In this document: positions 25,134-33,750 of the stretch, one piece after another | Numbering within the stretch: position 1 is the first letter of the stretch | How the letters are laid out: the number at the start of each line of letters is the position of its first letter | Source of the DNA: Amycolatopsis sp. A133 | Lineage (GTDB): Bacteria; Actinomycetota; Actinomycetes; Mycobacteriales; Pseudonocardiaceae | DNA length: 64,000 bases | Direction of reading: 5' to 3' | Assembly: GCF_031082405.1 (NCBI RefSeq) | Contig: NZ_JAVHJU010000025.1 | Location: forward strand, 414,488 to 478,487 | Made by a program: the position numbers and the translations under genes | Notes under the pieces: model-generated | What the model saw: only the letters and a program-made list of their open reading frames with translations | Database searches by the model: none | Told to the model about the DNA's origin: nothing

Positions 25134-25152
25134 CGTGGCAGCATTACCCACC

Positions 25153-26655
25153 GTGAGCACGCGAACGGCACTGCCCGACCTGTCCGACGACGTCTGCGCG
25201 CGGCTGCGCGAAGCCTTCCGGCGCACCTCCTACGACGCCGACGGCGTGGTGGCCGCCCTCGGCGGGGCCGCGCACGCGGCGCTGGGCCGCGGTGAGCCGG
25301 TGCCGGCCGAGCGCGCGAGCCGGGACGCGGGCGACCTCGGCACGCTGATCCGGCTGTTCCTGCTGGGCGGCACCGAGCCGGAGACCGCGGTCAAGGCCGC
25401 CTTCGCGCCGCTCTCGCCTTCCGAAGCCGCGGCCGCCGGGGTCCTGCGCGAGGCCGGCGACGGCTACCGGGCCGCGCTGGACATCCGGCCGCACGGCGAC
25501 GAAGAGGGCTCGTGGTGGGTGGTCTCCGACCTCGACGCCGACGTGCTCGGCACCACCGTGCCGGAGGACCACGTGCTCGGCGTCGGCCACGCTTCGCTGT
25601 CGCTGATCCGCGCGACCGGCCGCCGCCCGGTGGGTTCCCTGCTCGACCTGGGCACCGGCAACGGCGTGCAGGCGCTGCACGCGACCCGGCACGCCGAGCG
25701 CGTCACGGCCACCGACGTCTCCGCGCGGGCCCTCGCACTGGCCGCGGCGACCTTCCGGCTCAACGAGCTGGACGTCGAACTCCTCCGCGGCGAGTGGTTC
25801 GCGCCGGTCGCGCGGCGGAAGTTCGACCAGGTCGTCTGCAATCCGCCGTTCGTGGTCGGCCCGGCGCGGGTCGACTACACCTACCGCGACTCCGGGCTGG
25901 CCGGCGACGACGCGAGCGCGCTCGTCGTGCGGCAGCTGCCCGGGTTCCTGAACGACGGCGGCGTCGGCCACTTGCTCGCTTCGTGGCTGCACACGGGGAA
26001 AGAGGATTGGGCCGACCGGGTGAGCCGCTGGCTGCCCGCCGAGACCGACGCCTGGTTCGTGCAGCGCGACGTCGCCGATCCGGCGCTCTACGTCGGGACG
26101 TGGCTGCGGGACGCGGGCCTCGACCCGCGTTCGCCCGAAGGCCGGGCGAAGGCGGCGGCGTGGCTCGACTGGTTCGCGGCGAACGACGTCCGGGGCATCG
26201 GCTTCGGGTTTGTCACGCTGCGGCGCGCGGCCGGGCGGACCCCCACGGTCGTGTGCGAGGACCTCCGGCAGGCCTACGACGACCCGCTGGGCCCGGAAGC
26301 GGCGGCCTGGCTGGACCGCGTGGAATGGCTGCGCGAATCGGGTGATTCCTTGCTGGATGTCCGATTTGTGGTGCCCGAGACGGTTCTGCTCGAAAGCGTC
26401 GAAGAACCGGGCGACGAAGGCTGGGCGACGACCGTCCGGCGGCTGCACCGCACCGACGGGCCGGGCTGGCAGCACGAGGTCGACGAGCTGGCCACACGGC
26501 TGCTGGCGGGCTGTCGCGGCGCGTTGCCCTTGGAAGACCTGATCGAGCTCCTCGCGGCCGCGCAGGGTCTGTCGTCGGAGGAACTGGCGGCCGCCGCGCT
26601 GCCCGTCGTCCGCGAGCTCGTCCGGCACGGCATGCTCGTCCCGGCGGACCGGTGA
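25153..26655 (+). CDS. Class I SAM-dependent methyltransferase with NPPF motif
   Basis: A 500-residue protein. The central domain carries motif I VGSLLDLGTGNGVQAL, motif II ATDVSARALALAAATF and the catalytic VCNPPFVV, as in PrmC/RsmC/RlmG enzymes that methylate exocyclic or side-chain nitrogens. It is longer than those: about 150 residues precede and 230 follow the catalytic core, matching the actinobacterial DUF7059-type architecture (from memory). GTG start at 25153. Stop overlaps the Dtd start (GTGA), so translation is coupled, hinting at a translation-related target; this is inference. Confidence 0.83.
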   Translation: MSTRTALPDLSDDVCARLREAFRRTSYDADGVVAALGGAAHAALGRGEPVPAERASRDAGDLGTLIRLFLLGGTEPETAVKAAFAPLSPSEAAAAGVLREAGDGYRAALDIRPHGDEEGSWWVVSDLDADVLGTTVPEDHVLGVGHASLSLIRATGRRPVGSLLDLGTGNGVQALHATRHAERVTATDVSARALALAAATFRLNELDVELLRGEWFAPVARRKFDQVVCNPPFVVGPARVDYTYRDSGLAGDDASALVVRQLPGFLNDGGVGHLLASWLHTGKEDWADRVSRWLPAETDAWFVQRDVADPALYVGTWLRDAGLDPRSPEGRAKAAAWLDWFAANDVRGIGFGFVTLRRAAGRTPTVVCEDLRQAYDDPLGPEAAAWLDRVEWLRESGDSLLDVRFVVPETVLLESVEEPGDEGWATTVRRLHRTDGPGWQHEVDELATRLLAGCRGALPLEDLIELLAAAQGLSSEELAAAALPVVRELVRHGMLVPADR

Positions 26656-27077
26656 GGGCGGTCGCGGCCCGCGTCACGCGGGCGGACGTCACCGTCGGCG
26701 GCGAGGTCGTCGGCGCGATCGACGAGCCGGGTTTGCTTGTGCTGCTGGGAATCCACGTCGGCGACGATGCCGCGAAGGCCGGCACGATGGCGCGCAAACT
26801 GCACGAACTGCGGGTGCTGCGCGACGAAGAATCATGCGCCACGGCTAATGCGCCGCTGCTCGTGGTGAGCCAGTTCACGCTCTACGGCGACACGAAGAAA
26901 GGGCGGCGGCCGTCGTGGACGCAGGCGGCCCGCCCGGAGGTCGCCGAACCGTTGGTGGACGCCGTCGTGGCCGAGCTGCGCGGCCGCGGCGCCACCGTCG
27001 CGACGGGCCGTTTCGGGGCCATGATGGCGGTCTCGAGCGTCAACGACGGTCCGTTCACGATTCTCGTAGAGGTCTAG
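26652..27077 (+). CDS. dtd: D-aminoacyl-tRNA deacylase
   Basis: Editing enzyme that hydrolyses D-aminoacyl-tRNA (and glycyl-tRNA-Ala) in the cytoplasm. At 141 aa it has the standard length, with the two signature motifs LLVVSQFTLYGDTKKG and VNDGPFTILVEV (Gly-cisPro). GTG start overlapping the methyltransferase stop. The 287-bp gap downstream is the sigma-factor promoter region. Confidence 0.95.
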   Translation: MRAVAARVTRADVTVGGEVVGAIDEPGLLVLLGIHVGDDAAKAGTMARKLHELRVLRDEESCATANAPLLVVSQFTLYGDTKKGRRPSWTQAARPEVAEPLVDAVVAELRGRGATVATGRFGAMMAVSSVNDGPFTILVEV

Positions 27078-27216
27078 ACCACATCGAGGCGGTTCACTTC
27101 TTGACGTGATTCACATCAGATTCTCAGGTTCCCCGTCACGGAACGTTCTCAGCAAAAGCTCAGCAATGGTTGAGCAACCGGATCGCGCCGGCAGCCGTCT
27201 TCTTCCATGACGAGCC

Positions 27217-27243
27217 GGGAACGTTTTGGATACCCGGAGCGTT
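27217..27243 (+). promoter_or_regulatory. ECF-type promoter (SigE/SigH/SigR-like) for the sigma gene
   Basis: GGGAAC at 27217-27222, 17-nt spacer, CGTT at 27240-27243. This matches the GGGAAC-N16-18-CGTT class read by SigE, SigH or SigR. It lies 121 bp before the sigB-like ATG. A TTGACG hexamer at 27102 may mark a second, housekeeping promoter, but no good -10 is seen. Confidence 0.65.
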
Positions 27244-27364
27244 GTGCCAGATGTCCAGCCAAGCCGGCCGGACCGGCGTACCGGGTTCCACAGGCCCCGG
27301 TCCGCGGGTACGCACCCGGTGGACGACCGCAGCAGCACGTTCAGCCCGTGACCGGGGAGGCAGA

Positions 27365-28396
27365 ATGTCAGTCCAGACTCTCGAACGCGAGGCGCGCGGG
27401 ATTCGCGAGCGCATCCCGGCTCAGACGACCGAGGAGCAGCCGCTGAGCGTGGGGACGCTCACCGACGCCGACCTCGACGCCCAGAGCCCCGCCGCCGACC
27501 TCGTCCGCGTCTACCTCAACGGCATCGGCAAGACGGCCCTGCTCAGCGCGGCCGACGAGGTCGAGCTGGCGAAGCGCATCGAAGCCGGCGTGTTCGCCCA
27601 GCACATGCTCGACACCGCCGAGAACCTCACGACCAAGCGCCGCACCGAGCTGGCCGCGCTGATCCGCGACGGTCACGTGGCGAAGAACCACCTGCTGGAG
27701 GCCAACCTCCGCCTGGTGGTCTCGCTCGCCAAGCGCTACACCGGCCGGGGGATGCCGCTGCTCGACCTGATCCAGGAGGGGAACCTGGGTCTGATCCGCG
27801 CGGTGGAGAAGTTCGACTACTCCAAGGGGTTCAAGTTCTCGACCTACGCCACCTGGTGGATCCGGCAGGCCATCACCCGGGGCATGGCCGACCAGGGCCG
27901 CACCATACGGCTGCCCGTCCACCTAGTGGAACAGGTCAACAAGCTGGCCCGCATCAAGCGCGACCTGCACCAGCAGCTCGGCCGCGACGCGACGCACGAG
28001 GAGCTGGCGGCCGAGTCGGGCATCCCGGCCCACAAGATCTCGGACCTGCTCGACCACTCGCGTGACCCGGTAAGCCTGGACATGCCGGTCGGCGCCGAGG
28101 AGGACGCCCCGTTGGGCGACTTCATCGAGGACTCCGAGGCGACCGACGCCGAGAGCGCCGTCATCTCGGGCCTGCTCCAGGACGACCTGCGCCGCGTGCT
28201 GGCGACGCTGGACGACCGCGAGCAGCACGTGATCCGCCTGCGCTACGGCCTCGACGACGGCCAGCCGCGCACGCTCGACCAGATCGGCAAGCACTTCGGG
28301 CTGTCCCGCGAGCGCGTCCGCCAGATCGAGCGTGAGGTCATGTCGAAGCTGCGTCAGGGCGAGCGCGCGGACCGGCTCCGCGCCTACGCCAGCTGA
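27365..28396 (+). CDS. Group 2 RNA polymerase sigma factor, SigB/HrdD-like
   Basis: Sigma-70 factor of 343 aa carrying regions 1.2 to 4.2: DLVRVYLNGIGKTALLSAAD (1.2), NLRLVVSLAKRYTGRGMPLL and LIRAVEKFDYSKGFKFSTYA (2.1-2.4), DFIEDSEATDAESAV (3.2) and LGLSRERVRQIE-type FGLSRERVRQIEREVMSKL (4.2). The long acidic N terminus of the primary factor HrdB is absent, so it is a group 2, stationary-phase or stress factor like mycobacterial SigB. ATG at 27365 has GGGAGG at ideal spacing. Transcription probably starts at the ECF-type promoter upstream. Confidence 0.92.
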   Translation: MSVQTLEREARGIRERIPAQTTEEQPLSVGTLTDADLDAQSPAADLVRVYLNGIGKTALLSAADEVELAKRIEAGVFAQHMLDTAENLTTKRRTELAALIRDGHVAKNHLLEANLRLVVSLAKRYTGRGMPLLDLIQEGNLGLIRAVEKFDYSKGFKFSTYATWWIRQAITRGMADQGRTIRLPVHLVEQVNKLARIKRDLHQQLGRDATHEELAAESGIPAHKISDLLDHSRDPVSLDMPVGAEEDAPLGDFIEDSEATDAESAVISGLLQDDLRRVLATLDDREQHVIRLRYGLDDGQPRTLDQIGKHFGLSRERVRQIEREVMSKLRQGERADRLRAYAS

Positions 28397-28406
28397 TCGT
28401 TCTCGG

Positions 28407-28443
28407 CCGAGGGCGGGTTGCACACCGTGCAACCCGCCCTCGG
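28407..28443 (+). terminator. Terminator after the sigma gene
   Basis: Perfect 17-bp stem (CCGAGGGCGGGTTGCAC with 28427-28443), 3-nt loop, followed by TCATTTCC. Confidence 0.88.
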
Positions 28444-29200
28444 TCATTTCCGCACGCCGGTGACCAGGCATTCGGCCGGACGCGAAAATCTTCCACGAAA
28501 ACCGGGTTTCACTCTTTCGGGGCCTGGGTAGCAACCCTCCGCCAGCACCCGTTCGGCGGCGTTGACTTATGACCTGCGTCACGACAGCCTCGAAGTGCTC
28601 GCGCAGGCCTCGCGACCGGGTGTGCACGCACCCGGGAGCTTTCCCCGGGAGGTCGGGTCCGTCGGGGTGGACCCGGCCTCCCGACCAGCTTCCGCAGCAG
28701 CACACCCGCAGGCCAAGTCACGTACCTGGACGGTCGGCTCGCGCATCCAGACGGCCGGCTCACGCACCCAACGGTCGGCTCACGCACCCAACGGTCGGCT
28801 CGCGCACGCGCATGGTCGGCTCACGTAACCAGGCAGTCGGTTCGGGTCCCTGGATGCCGAACGGGCGGCAACGGCCCGCGGCGGCATCGCCGGCACTCAC
28901 CCAGCCCTCCCCCACCACCCCGATCCGAAGCCCGCACGCGGACGGTGGCGCCGGGTCAAGGCACGCTTTCCCGCCTTGACGCGGCGCTACCGTCCGTCGT
29001 CACAATCCGGCTTCGGGGTGGTGGGTTCACCGAGCGGCTCGTCGGTCAAGGCGCAGTGGCGCTGCTTGCCCAGGGCGACCGAGGTGGACTGCGTGGAATG
29101 GACTGGGTGGGGTGGCCCACAGTGACCGGGTGCTTCTGTCCGGTGCTCCTCCAGCTTGCGTAGGGTGGGCGGATCCCGGAGCTGGCAAAGGAGCCTGGCA
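28444..29200. other. Gene-free stretch upstream of fumarase
   Basis: About 750 bp with no supported gene. It holds the tandem repeat at 28712-28855 and, near its end, the ribosome-binding site AAGGAG for fumarase. Short frames at 28945-29163 (plus) and 28987-29214 (minus) have no start signals or family features. Confidence 0.55.
28712..28855. repeat. Six imperfect 20-21 bp tandem units
   Basis: Unit consensus GGTCGGCTCACGCACCCAAC; the two central copies (about 28773-28812) are nearly identical and the flanking ones diverge. Confidence 0.75.
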
Positions 29201-30853
29201 GTGCCGTCCACCACGTTTCAGCACACCGAAGTCCTCCCGCTGGGCAAGGACACCACCACCGAATACCGGCTGGTCACCGCCGAAGGCGTCGAGACCGTCG
29301 AAGCCGCCGGGCGGACGTTCCTGAAGGTCGATCCCGAGGCGCTCACCACCCTCGCGCGCACCGCCATCACCGACATCCAGCACCTGTTGCGCACGTCACA
29401 CCTGCAGCAGCTGCGCGCCATCGTCGACGATCCCGAAGCCTCCGGGAACGACCGGTTCGTCGCCATGGACCTGCTGCGCAACGCCGCCATCTCGGCCGGC
29501 GGTGTGCTGCCCATGTGCCAGGACACCGGCACCGCCATCGTCATCGGCAAGCGCGGCGAAGGCGTCCTCACCGGCGGGGACGACGAGCGCGCCCTCTCCC
29601 AGGGCATCTTCGACGCCTACCAGCAGCTGAACCTGCGCTACTCGCAGATGGCGCCGGTGAACTTCTGGGAGGAGCGCAACACCGGCACCAACCTGCCCGC
29701 CCAGATCGAGCTCTACCACAAAGAGGGGGACCCGACCTACGAGTTCCTCTTCATGGCCAAGGGCGGCGGCAGCGCCAACAAGACGTTCCTCTACCAGGAA
29801 ACCAAGGCCGTCCTGAACCCGAAGCGGCTCGCCCGGTTCCTCGACGAAAAGCTGCGCAGCCTCGGCACCGCCGCCTGCCCGCCCTACCACCTCGCGATCG
29901 TCGTCGGCGGCATGTCCGCGGAGTTCAACCTCAAGGTCGCGAAGCTCGCCTCCGCGCGGTACCTCGACAACCTGCCGCAGGAGGGCTCCGCACTCGGGCA
30001 CGCCTTCCGCGACCCGGACCTCGAGCAGCAGGTCCTCGAAATGACCCGGCAGTTCGGCATCGGCGCGCAGTTCGGCGGCAAGTACTTCTGCCACGACGTC
30101 CGCGTCATCCGGCTGCCCCGCCACGGCGCGAGCTGCCCCGTCGGCATCGCCGTCTCCTGCTCCGCCGACCGGCAGGCCAAGGCGAAGATCACCGCCGACG
30201 GCGTCTTCATCGAGCAGCTCGAGCGCGATCCGGCCCGCTTCCTGCCCGACGTCACCGAAGAGGACCTCTCCGACGACGTCGTCGCCGTCGACCTCAACCG
30301 GCCGATGGCCGAAGTCCGCGCCCAGCTTTCGCAGCTGCCGGTCAAGACGCGGCTTTCGCTCACCGGGCCGCTGGTCGTCGCCCGCGACATCGCGCACGCC
30401 AAGATCGCCGAGCGCCTCGACGCCGGCGAGGAGATGCCGGGCTACCTGAAGGACCACCCCGTCTACTACGCCGGCCCGGCGAAGACGCCGGAGGGCTACG
30501 CGTCCGGTTCGTTCGGGCCCACCACGGCCGGGCGGATGGACTCCTACGTCGAGCAGTTCCAGGCCGCCGGCGGCTCACTCGTCATGCTGGCCAAGGGAAA
30601 CCGCTCGAAGCAGGTGACCGCGGCGTGCCAGGCGCACGGCGGGTTCTACCTCGGCTCCATCGGCGGCCCGGCGGCCCGGCTCGCGCAGGACTGCATCAAG
30701 AAGGTCGACGTCCTCGAGTACGCCGAGCTCGGCATGGAAGCCGTCTGGAAGATCGAGGTCGAGGACTTCCCGGCGTTCATCGTCATCGACGACAAGGGCA
30801 ACGACTTCTTCGCCAGCACCGGCGAGCCGGTGCTGCAGATCAGCTTCCGGTAG
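29201..30853 (+). CDS. fum: Class I fumarate hydratase
   Basis: Oxygen-sensitive [4Fe-4S] fumarase of 550 aa, converting fumarate to malate in the TCA cycle. The N-terminal alpha domain carries the cluster ligand in VLPMCQDTGTAIV; further Cys occur in KYFCHDVRVI and AVSCSADRQ. KGGGSANKTFLYQ and the C-terminal beta domain LTGPLVVARDIAHAKI, SFGPTTAGRMD are diagnostic of the single-chain FumA/FumB type. GTG at 29201 follows AAGGAG; the longer frame from 29156 lacks a ribosome-binding site. Followed by a hairpin. Confidence 0.93.
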   Translation: MPSTTFQHTEVLPLGKDTTTEYRLVTAEGVETVEAAGRTFLKVDPEALTTLARTAITDIQHLLRTSHLQQLRAIVDDPEASGNDRFVAMDLLRNAAISAGGVLPMCQDTGTAIVIGKRGEGVLTGGDDERALSQGIFDAYQQLNLRYSQMAPVNFWEERNTGTNLPAQIELYHKEGDPTYEFLFMAKGGGSANKTFLYQETKAVLNPKRLARFLDEKLRSLGTAACPPYHLAIVVGGMSAEFNLKVAKLASARYLDNLPQEGSALGHAFRDPDLEQQVLEMTRQFGIGAQFGGKYFCHDVRVIRLPRHGASCPVGIAVSCSADRQAKAKITADGVFIEQLERDPARFLPDVTEEDLSDDVVAVDLNRPMAEVRAQLSQLPVKTRLSLTGPLVVARDIAHAKIAERLDAGEEMPGYLKDHPVYYAGPAKTPEGYASGSFGPTTAGRMDSYVEQFQAAGGSLVMLAKGNRSKQVTAACQAHGGFYLGSIGGPAARLAQDCIKKVDVLEYAELGMEAVWKIEVEDFPAFIVIDDKGNDFFASTGEPVLQISFR

Positions 30854-30865
30854 CACACAAGGGAA

Positions 30866-30896
30866 AGGGGACACCGGCCCGCCGCCGGTGTCCCCT
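30866..30896. terminator. Bidirectional hairpin after fumarase
   Basis: 13-bp stem AGGGGACACCGGC with 30884-30896, loop CCGCC, placed between two converging genes. Confidence 0.8.
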
Positions 30897-30903
30897 GCTC
30901 CCG

Positions 30904-31563
30904 TCAGCCGACGCGCTCGATCCGCGCGCGCCGGATGAGGAACTTCCCCGGCTCCCGGACCTCTTCGAAGGCCGCGTTGTTGAGCAGCGTGCAGCTGCCC
31001 GACACCGACGTCACCGTCACCGTGGTGGACTTCGAGTTGTCCAGGTTGGTCACCTTCAGCTTCGTCCCGGCCGGGAACCGGTTGCTGGACGCGGCCGGCG
31101 CGCCGGCCTCACCGGAGAGCGTCACGGTCGAACCGGGGCACACGACCTCGCCCACCGCGGCACCCGCTTGTTCCGGCTGCTTCTGCGGCCCGGGCGCCTG
31201 CGCCTGGCCCGGCGCGTTGCCGGAATTCCCCGGCGCCGCCGCGGCCTGACCGTTGTTCGCCGCCACGTTCGCCGTGCAGCCCGCGACCTGCCGCCGCTGC
31301 TGGATCAGGTCCACCACCGCCTGCCGGTTGGCGATCCGCGCGGCCGACTGCGCGTCCGGGCTCGCCTGCTGGCCCGCGATGAAGTTCAGGTTGTTCTGCA
31401 GGGCGGTGTCGAGCCCGCCGCAGTTCTCCTTCGGCGCTTCGGCCGCGTTGCCCGCGGGACTGCTCAGCGCGATGGCGGCCGCGGTGACGGCGGAAACACC
31501 CAGCAACGCGGCCAGTCCGACGGTCGCCTGCTTGCGGTGCCGGCCACTGCTCAACCGGGGCAT
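30904..31563 (-). CDS. Secreted hypothetical protein with disordered linker
   Basis: A 219-residue protein. ATG at 31563 follows AGGAGGGG. Residues 12-42 form a signal anchor or signal peptide (GLAALLGVSAVTAAAIALSS), then a helical segment with Cys pairs (KENCGGLDTAL; RRQVAGCTAN), an Ala/Gly/Pro/Gln-rich linker, and a C-terminal beta domain with two Cys (VVCPGSTVTLSGEAG; VSGSCTLLNNAAFEEV). No family recognised. Its neighbours on the same strand are also exported proteins. Confidence 0.75.
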   Translation of the reverse strand: MPRLSSGRHRKQATVGLAALLGVSAVTAAAIALSSPAGNAAEAPKENCGGLDTALQNNLNFIAGQQASPDAQSAARIANRQAVVDLIQQRRQVAGCTANVAANNGQAAAAPGNSGNAPGQAQAPGPQKQPEQAGAAVGEVVCPGSTVTLSGEAGAPAASSNRFPAGTKLKVTNLDNSKSTTVTVTSVSGSCTLLNNAAFEEVREPGKFLIRRARIERVG

Positions 31564-31730
31564 GGGCCCCTCCTCTCTGATCGCCACCTCACCCGGGACA
31601 CGGCCCGGTCACGACGGCGGTTCAGCGGGAGCCCTGACAATTTTCGACAACTTCGACGGCGGTGCGGACCACGGGCACCCCGTGGTCCGGACCACCGGAC
31701 GGCGACCGTCCACTGCGGACAGCCCGCGGG

Positions 31731-32240
31731 CTACTTCGGCGGCGTGGTCTTAAGCACCACCGTGCGCTGGTCCAGCGGCGCGGTCAGGGCGACCGAGAGC
31801 ACCGGGTACCGGATGTCCATCGTGCACATCTGGTTGGTCTGGGCCTGGGTCTCACTCAGGTTGACGACGACGTGGTCGCCCGCCTGCTCGATCGCTTCGC
31901 CGAGCGCGTGCCCGCAGCCGCCTTCCTGGGCACGGATGTTGAGCACGGTGCCGCCGTTGGCCGTCCACACCTCGCGCGGGAACCCGGCGGGCAGCGCGGT
32001 CGCGTCGATCTTGTCCGCGGGCACCGGCATGCTGCCCTCGGGCACGGTCAGCCGGGGCTTGCCCGGCGGGTTGGCCTCCGGCGGCGCCGGCAGCACCGAT
32101 CCGCTCGGCGACGGCGACGCCGGCGTCGCCACGCTGCCGGTCGGTGCCGCGGGCTGGTCGGTGGACACGGTCGGGCCGGCACAGGCCGCCACCATCAGCA
32201 GGAGCGCGCCTGTCCCGACCACCTTCGCTGAGTACCTCAT
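31731..32240 (-). CDS. Putative lipoprotein (paralogue 1 of a tandem pair)
   Basis: A 169-residue exported protein with lipobox MVAAC (Cys20), a Pro/Ser-rich linker to about residue 75, and a conserved C-terminal domain containing LPAGFPREVWTANGGTVLNI, EGGCGHALGEAIEQAG, NQMCTMDIRYPVLSVAL and LDQRTVVLK. Two Cys in the domain probably form a disulfide. The same pattern recurs in the next gene, so the two arose by tandem duplication. Function unknown. Confidence 0.8.
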   Translation of the reverse strand: MRYSAKVVGTGALLLMVAACAGPTVSTDQPAAPTGSVATPASPSPSGSVLPAPPEANPPGKPRLTVPEGSMPVPADKIDATALPAGFPREVWTANGGTVLNIRAQEGGCGHALGEAIEQAGDHVVVNLSETQAQTNQMCTMDIRYPVLSVALTAPLDQRTVVLKTTPPK

Positions 32241-32291
32241 GCTGTCAGGACGGAACGGGGGCGCCGGGAGGTTGCACCGGAGTGGTCTGAA

Positions 32292-32322
32292 AGGGCCGCC
32301 CCGGGCATCCCGGGGCGGCCCT
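32292..32322 (-). terminator. Terminator after lipoprotein paralogue 2
   Basis: 14-bp perfect stem AGGGCCGCCCCGGG / CCCGGGGCGGCCCT with loop CAT, 17 bp past the stop codon of the minus-strand gene at 32340. Confidence 0.85.
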
Positions 32323-32339
32323 CCCAGCGTCGGTGGTGG

Positions 32340-32846
32340 TCAGCCCTGGCGGAGGACGACGGTGCGCGTCCCGAGCGGCTCGGCGAGGGCGAGGGGGATC
32401 TTGATCTCCCTGATGTAATCCGGGCACAGCTGACCCTTGGGTGCCGGCAGCACGGTGACCAGCACGAGCACCTGCTGCGCGGCCTGCTCGCCGACGCGCG
32501 CCGAGATGCGGCGGCAGCCACCCTCCTCGGCCTGCAGGATCAGGGTCTGGCCGTCGAGGCTGCGGGTGAGGCTGCGCGGGTAGCCCTCGGGCAGCCCGCG
32601 GGCGTCGACCTGCGTCTCGGCGACGACGTCGTCGCCCGGCGCGATGCCCTGCGTCGGCCGCCCGACCGTCGGGGACGGCGGCGGGCCGAGCGTGGGTGTC
32701 ACGGTCCCGGGCACGCTCGCCGAGGTCGTGGGCGTCTCGGGCCCTGGGCTGCCGCCCGCGGGGCCACCGGCGCCGGAGTTCGCGGCGCAGGCCGTCGCCG
32801 TGAGCAGCAGCAGGCCCGCGCCCAGCAGTTTCACCGTGGTACGCAT
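32340..32846 (-). CDS. Putative lipoprotein (paralogue 2 of a tandem pair)
   Basis: A 168-residue protein with lipobox TATAC (Cys20), a Pro/Thr/Ser linker, and the same C-terminal domain as its neighbour: LPEGYPRSLTRSLDGQTLIL, EEGGCRRISARVGEQAA, GQLCPDYIREIKIPLALAE and LGTRTVVLRQG. Identity is moderate, so the duplication is old. A terminator separates the two genes, so each has its own transcript. The start is ATG at 32846, which places the signal peptide at the N terminus; the longer frame is discarded. Confidence 0.8.
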   Translation of the reverse strand: MRTTVKLLGAGLLLLTATACAANSGAGGPAGGSPGPETPTTSASVPGTVTPTLGPPPSPTVGRPTQGIAPGDDVVAETQVDARGLPEGYPRSLTRSLDGQTLILQAEEGGCRRISARVGEQAAQQVLVLVTVLPAPKGQLCPDYIREIKIPLALAEPLGTRTVVLRQG

Positions 32847-32893
32847 ACCTGCCAGACGGAGCGGACCCGCGCCGGGTTGCATCGGAGCCCGGC

Positions 32894-33670
32894 TCAGTCG
32901 GCGCGGCTCAGGCGAGTGGTGAAACTCAGCCGGTCGCCGCGGTACAGCGACCGCACGCGTTCGAACGGCGCCCCGTCCGGGCCCCACGAAACGCGGTGCG
33001 TCAGCAGCATCGGCAACGCCGGGTTCGTCCCGATCAGCAACGCCTCACGCGGGGTGGCCAGCACGGTCTCGACCCGCTCCTCGGCGCCGTCGAACACCGC
33101 GCCCAGCCGCTCGCTCAGGCACGCGTGCAGCGACTGCTCCGGGTTGAACACCTCGAGCAGGTTCGGGAACCGCGAAGCCAGGAGATATGTCGACTCGAGG
33201 CCGACGCGCTCCTCGTCGGCCAGCAGGACCCGCTCGAGGTGGAACACCTCGGCGTCCGACGTCACCCGGAGGTCGGCGGCGAGCGCGCTGCCGGCCACGC
33301 GCCGCTCAAGGGTGATCACCGTGCGGCCCGCCCGGATGCACGGGCGCCGCAGCCCTTCCGTGTAACTCACCAGGGCCAGCGGCTGGACGAGCTTCGGGGC
33401 GGCGACGTACGTGCCGCTCCCCTGGCGGCGGGCGAGCCTGCCCTCGAGCACCAGCTCCCCGACCGCTTGCCGTACGGTCGCCCTCGACACTTCGAACCTT
33501 TCGCACAATTCCCGCTCCGTGGGCAACCCCGAGCCTTCGCCGAGTTCCGCGATCACCGCCAGCAGTTCGACTTTGACGGCGTAGTACCGCGGGACGCGGC
33601 CGTGTTCGGGAATCCCGTCGAGCACGGGACCGTCGGCGGACAGGCGGGAATGGTGTGAAGGGGCGGGCAC
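32894..33670 (-). CDS. GntR-family regulator, HutC/UTRA type
   Basis: A 258-residue repressor with an N-terminal winged helix (LPTERELCERFEVSRATVRQ, RQGSGTYVAAP) and a C-terminal UTRA effector domain (FHLERVLLADEERVGLESTY; LLTHRVSWGPDGAPFERVRS). Family members sense sugar phosphates, amino acids or similar ligands. Divergent from the APC permease with an 80-bp gap, the classical layout for local regulation of the transporter. I see no clean operator in the gap, only a weak inverted pattern near 33704-33724. Confidence 0.88.
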   Translation of the reverse strand: MPAPSHHSRLSADGPVLDGIPEHGRVPRYYAVKVELLAVIAELGEGSGLPTERELCERFEVSRATVRQAVGELVLEGRLARRQGSGTYVAAPKLVQPLALVSYTEGLRRPCIRAGRTVITLERRVAGSALAADLRVTSDAEVFHLERVLLADEERVGLESTYLLASRFPNLLEVFNPEQSLHACLSERLGAVFDGAEERVETVLATPREALLIGTNPALPMLLTHRVSWGPDGAPFERVRSLYRGDRLSFTTRLSRAD

Positions 33671-33750
33671 GGAATCGACCCTATTCGGTTCCCCGTCCGC
33701 CGTGGTTCGCTGTGGCCAGCAACACGGCCGTTACCTGGAGGATCACCCGG

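Noticed and set aside
33671..33750. GntR operator in the gap between regulator and permease
   Set aside because: Only a weak, gapped inverted pattern is visible near 33704-33724; it does not match known HutC/DasR-type sites well enough to list.
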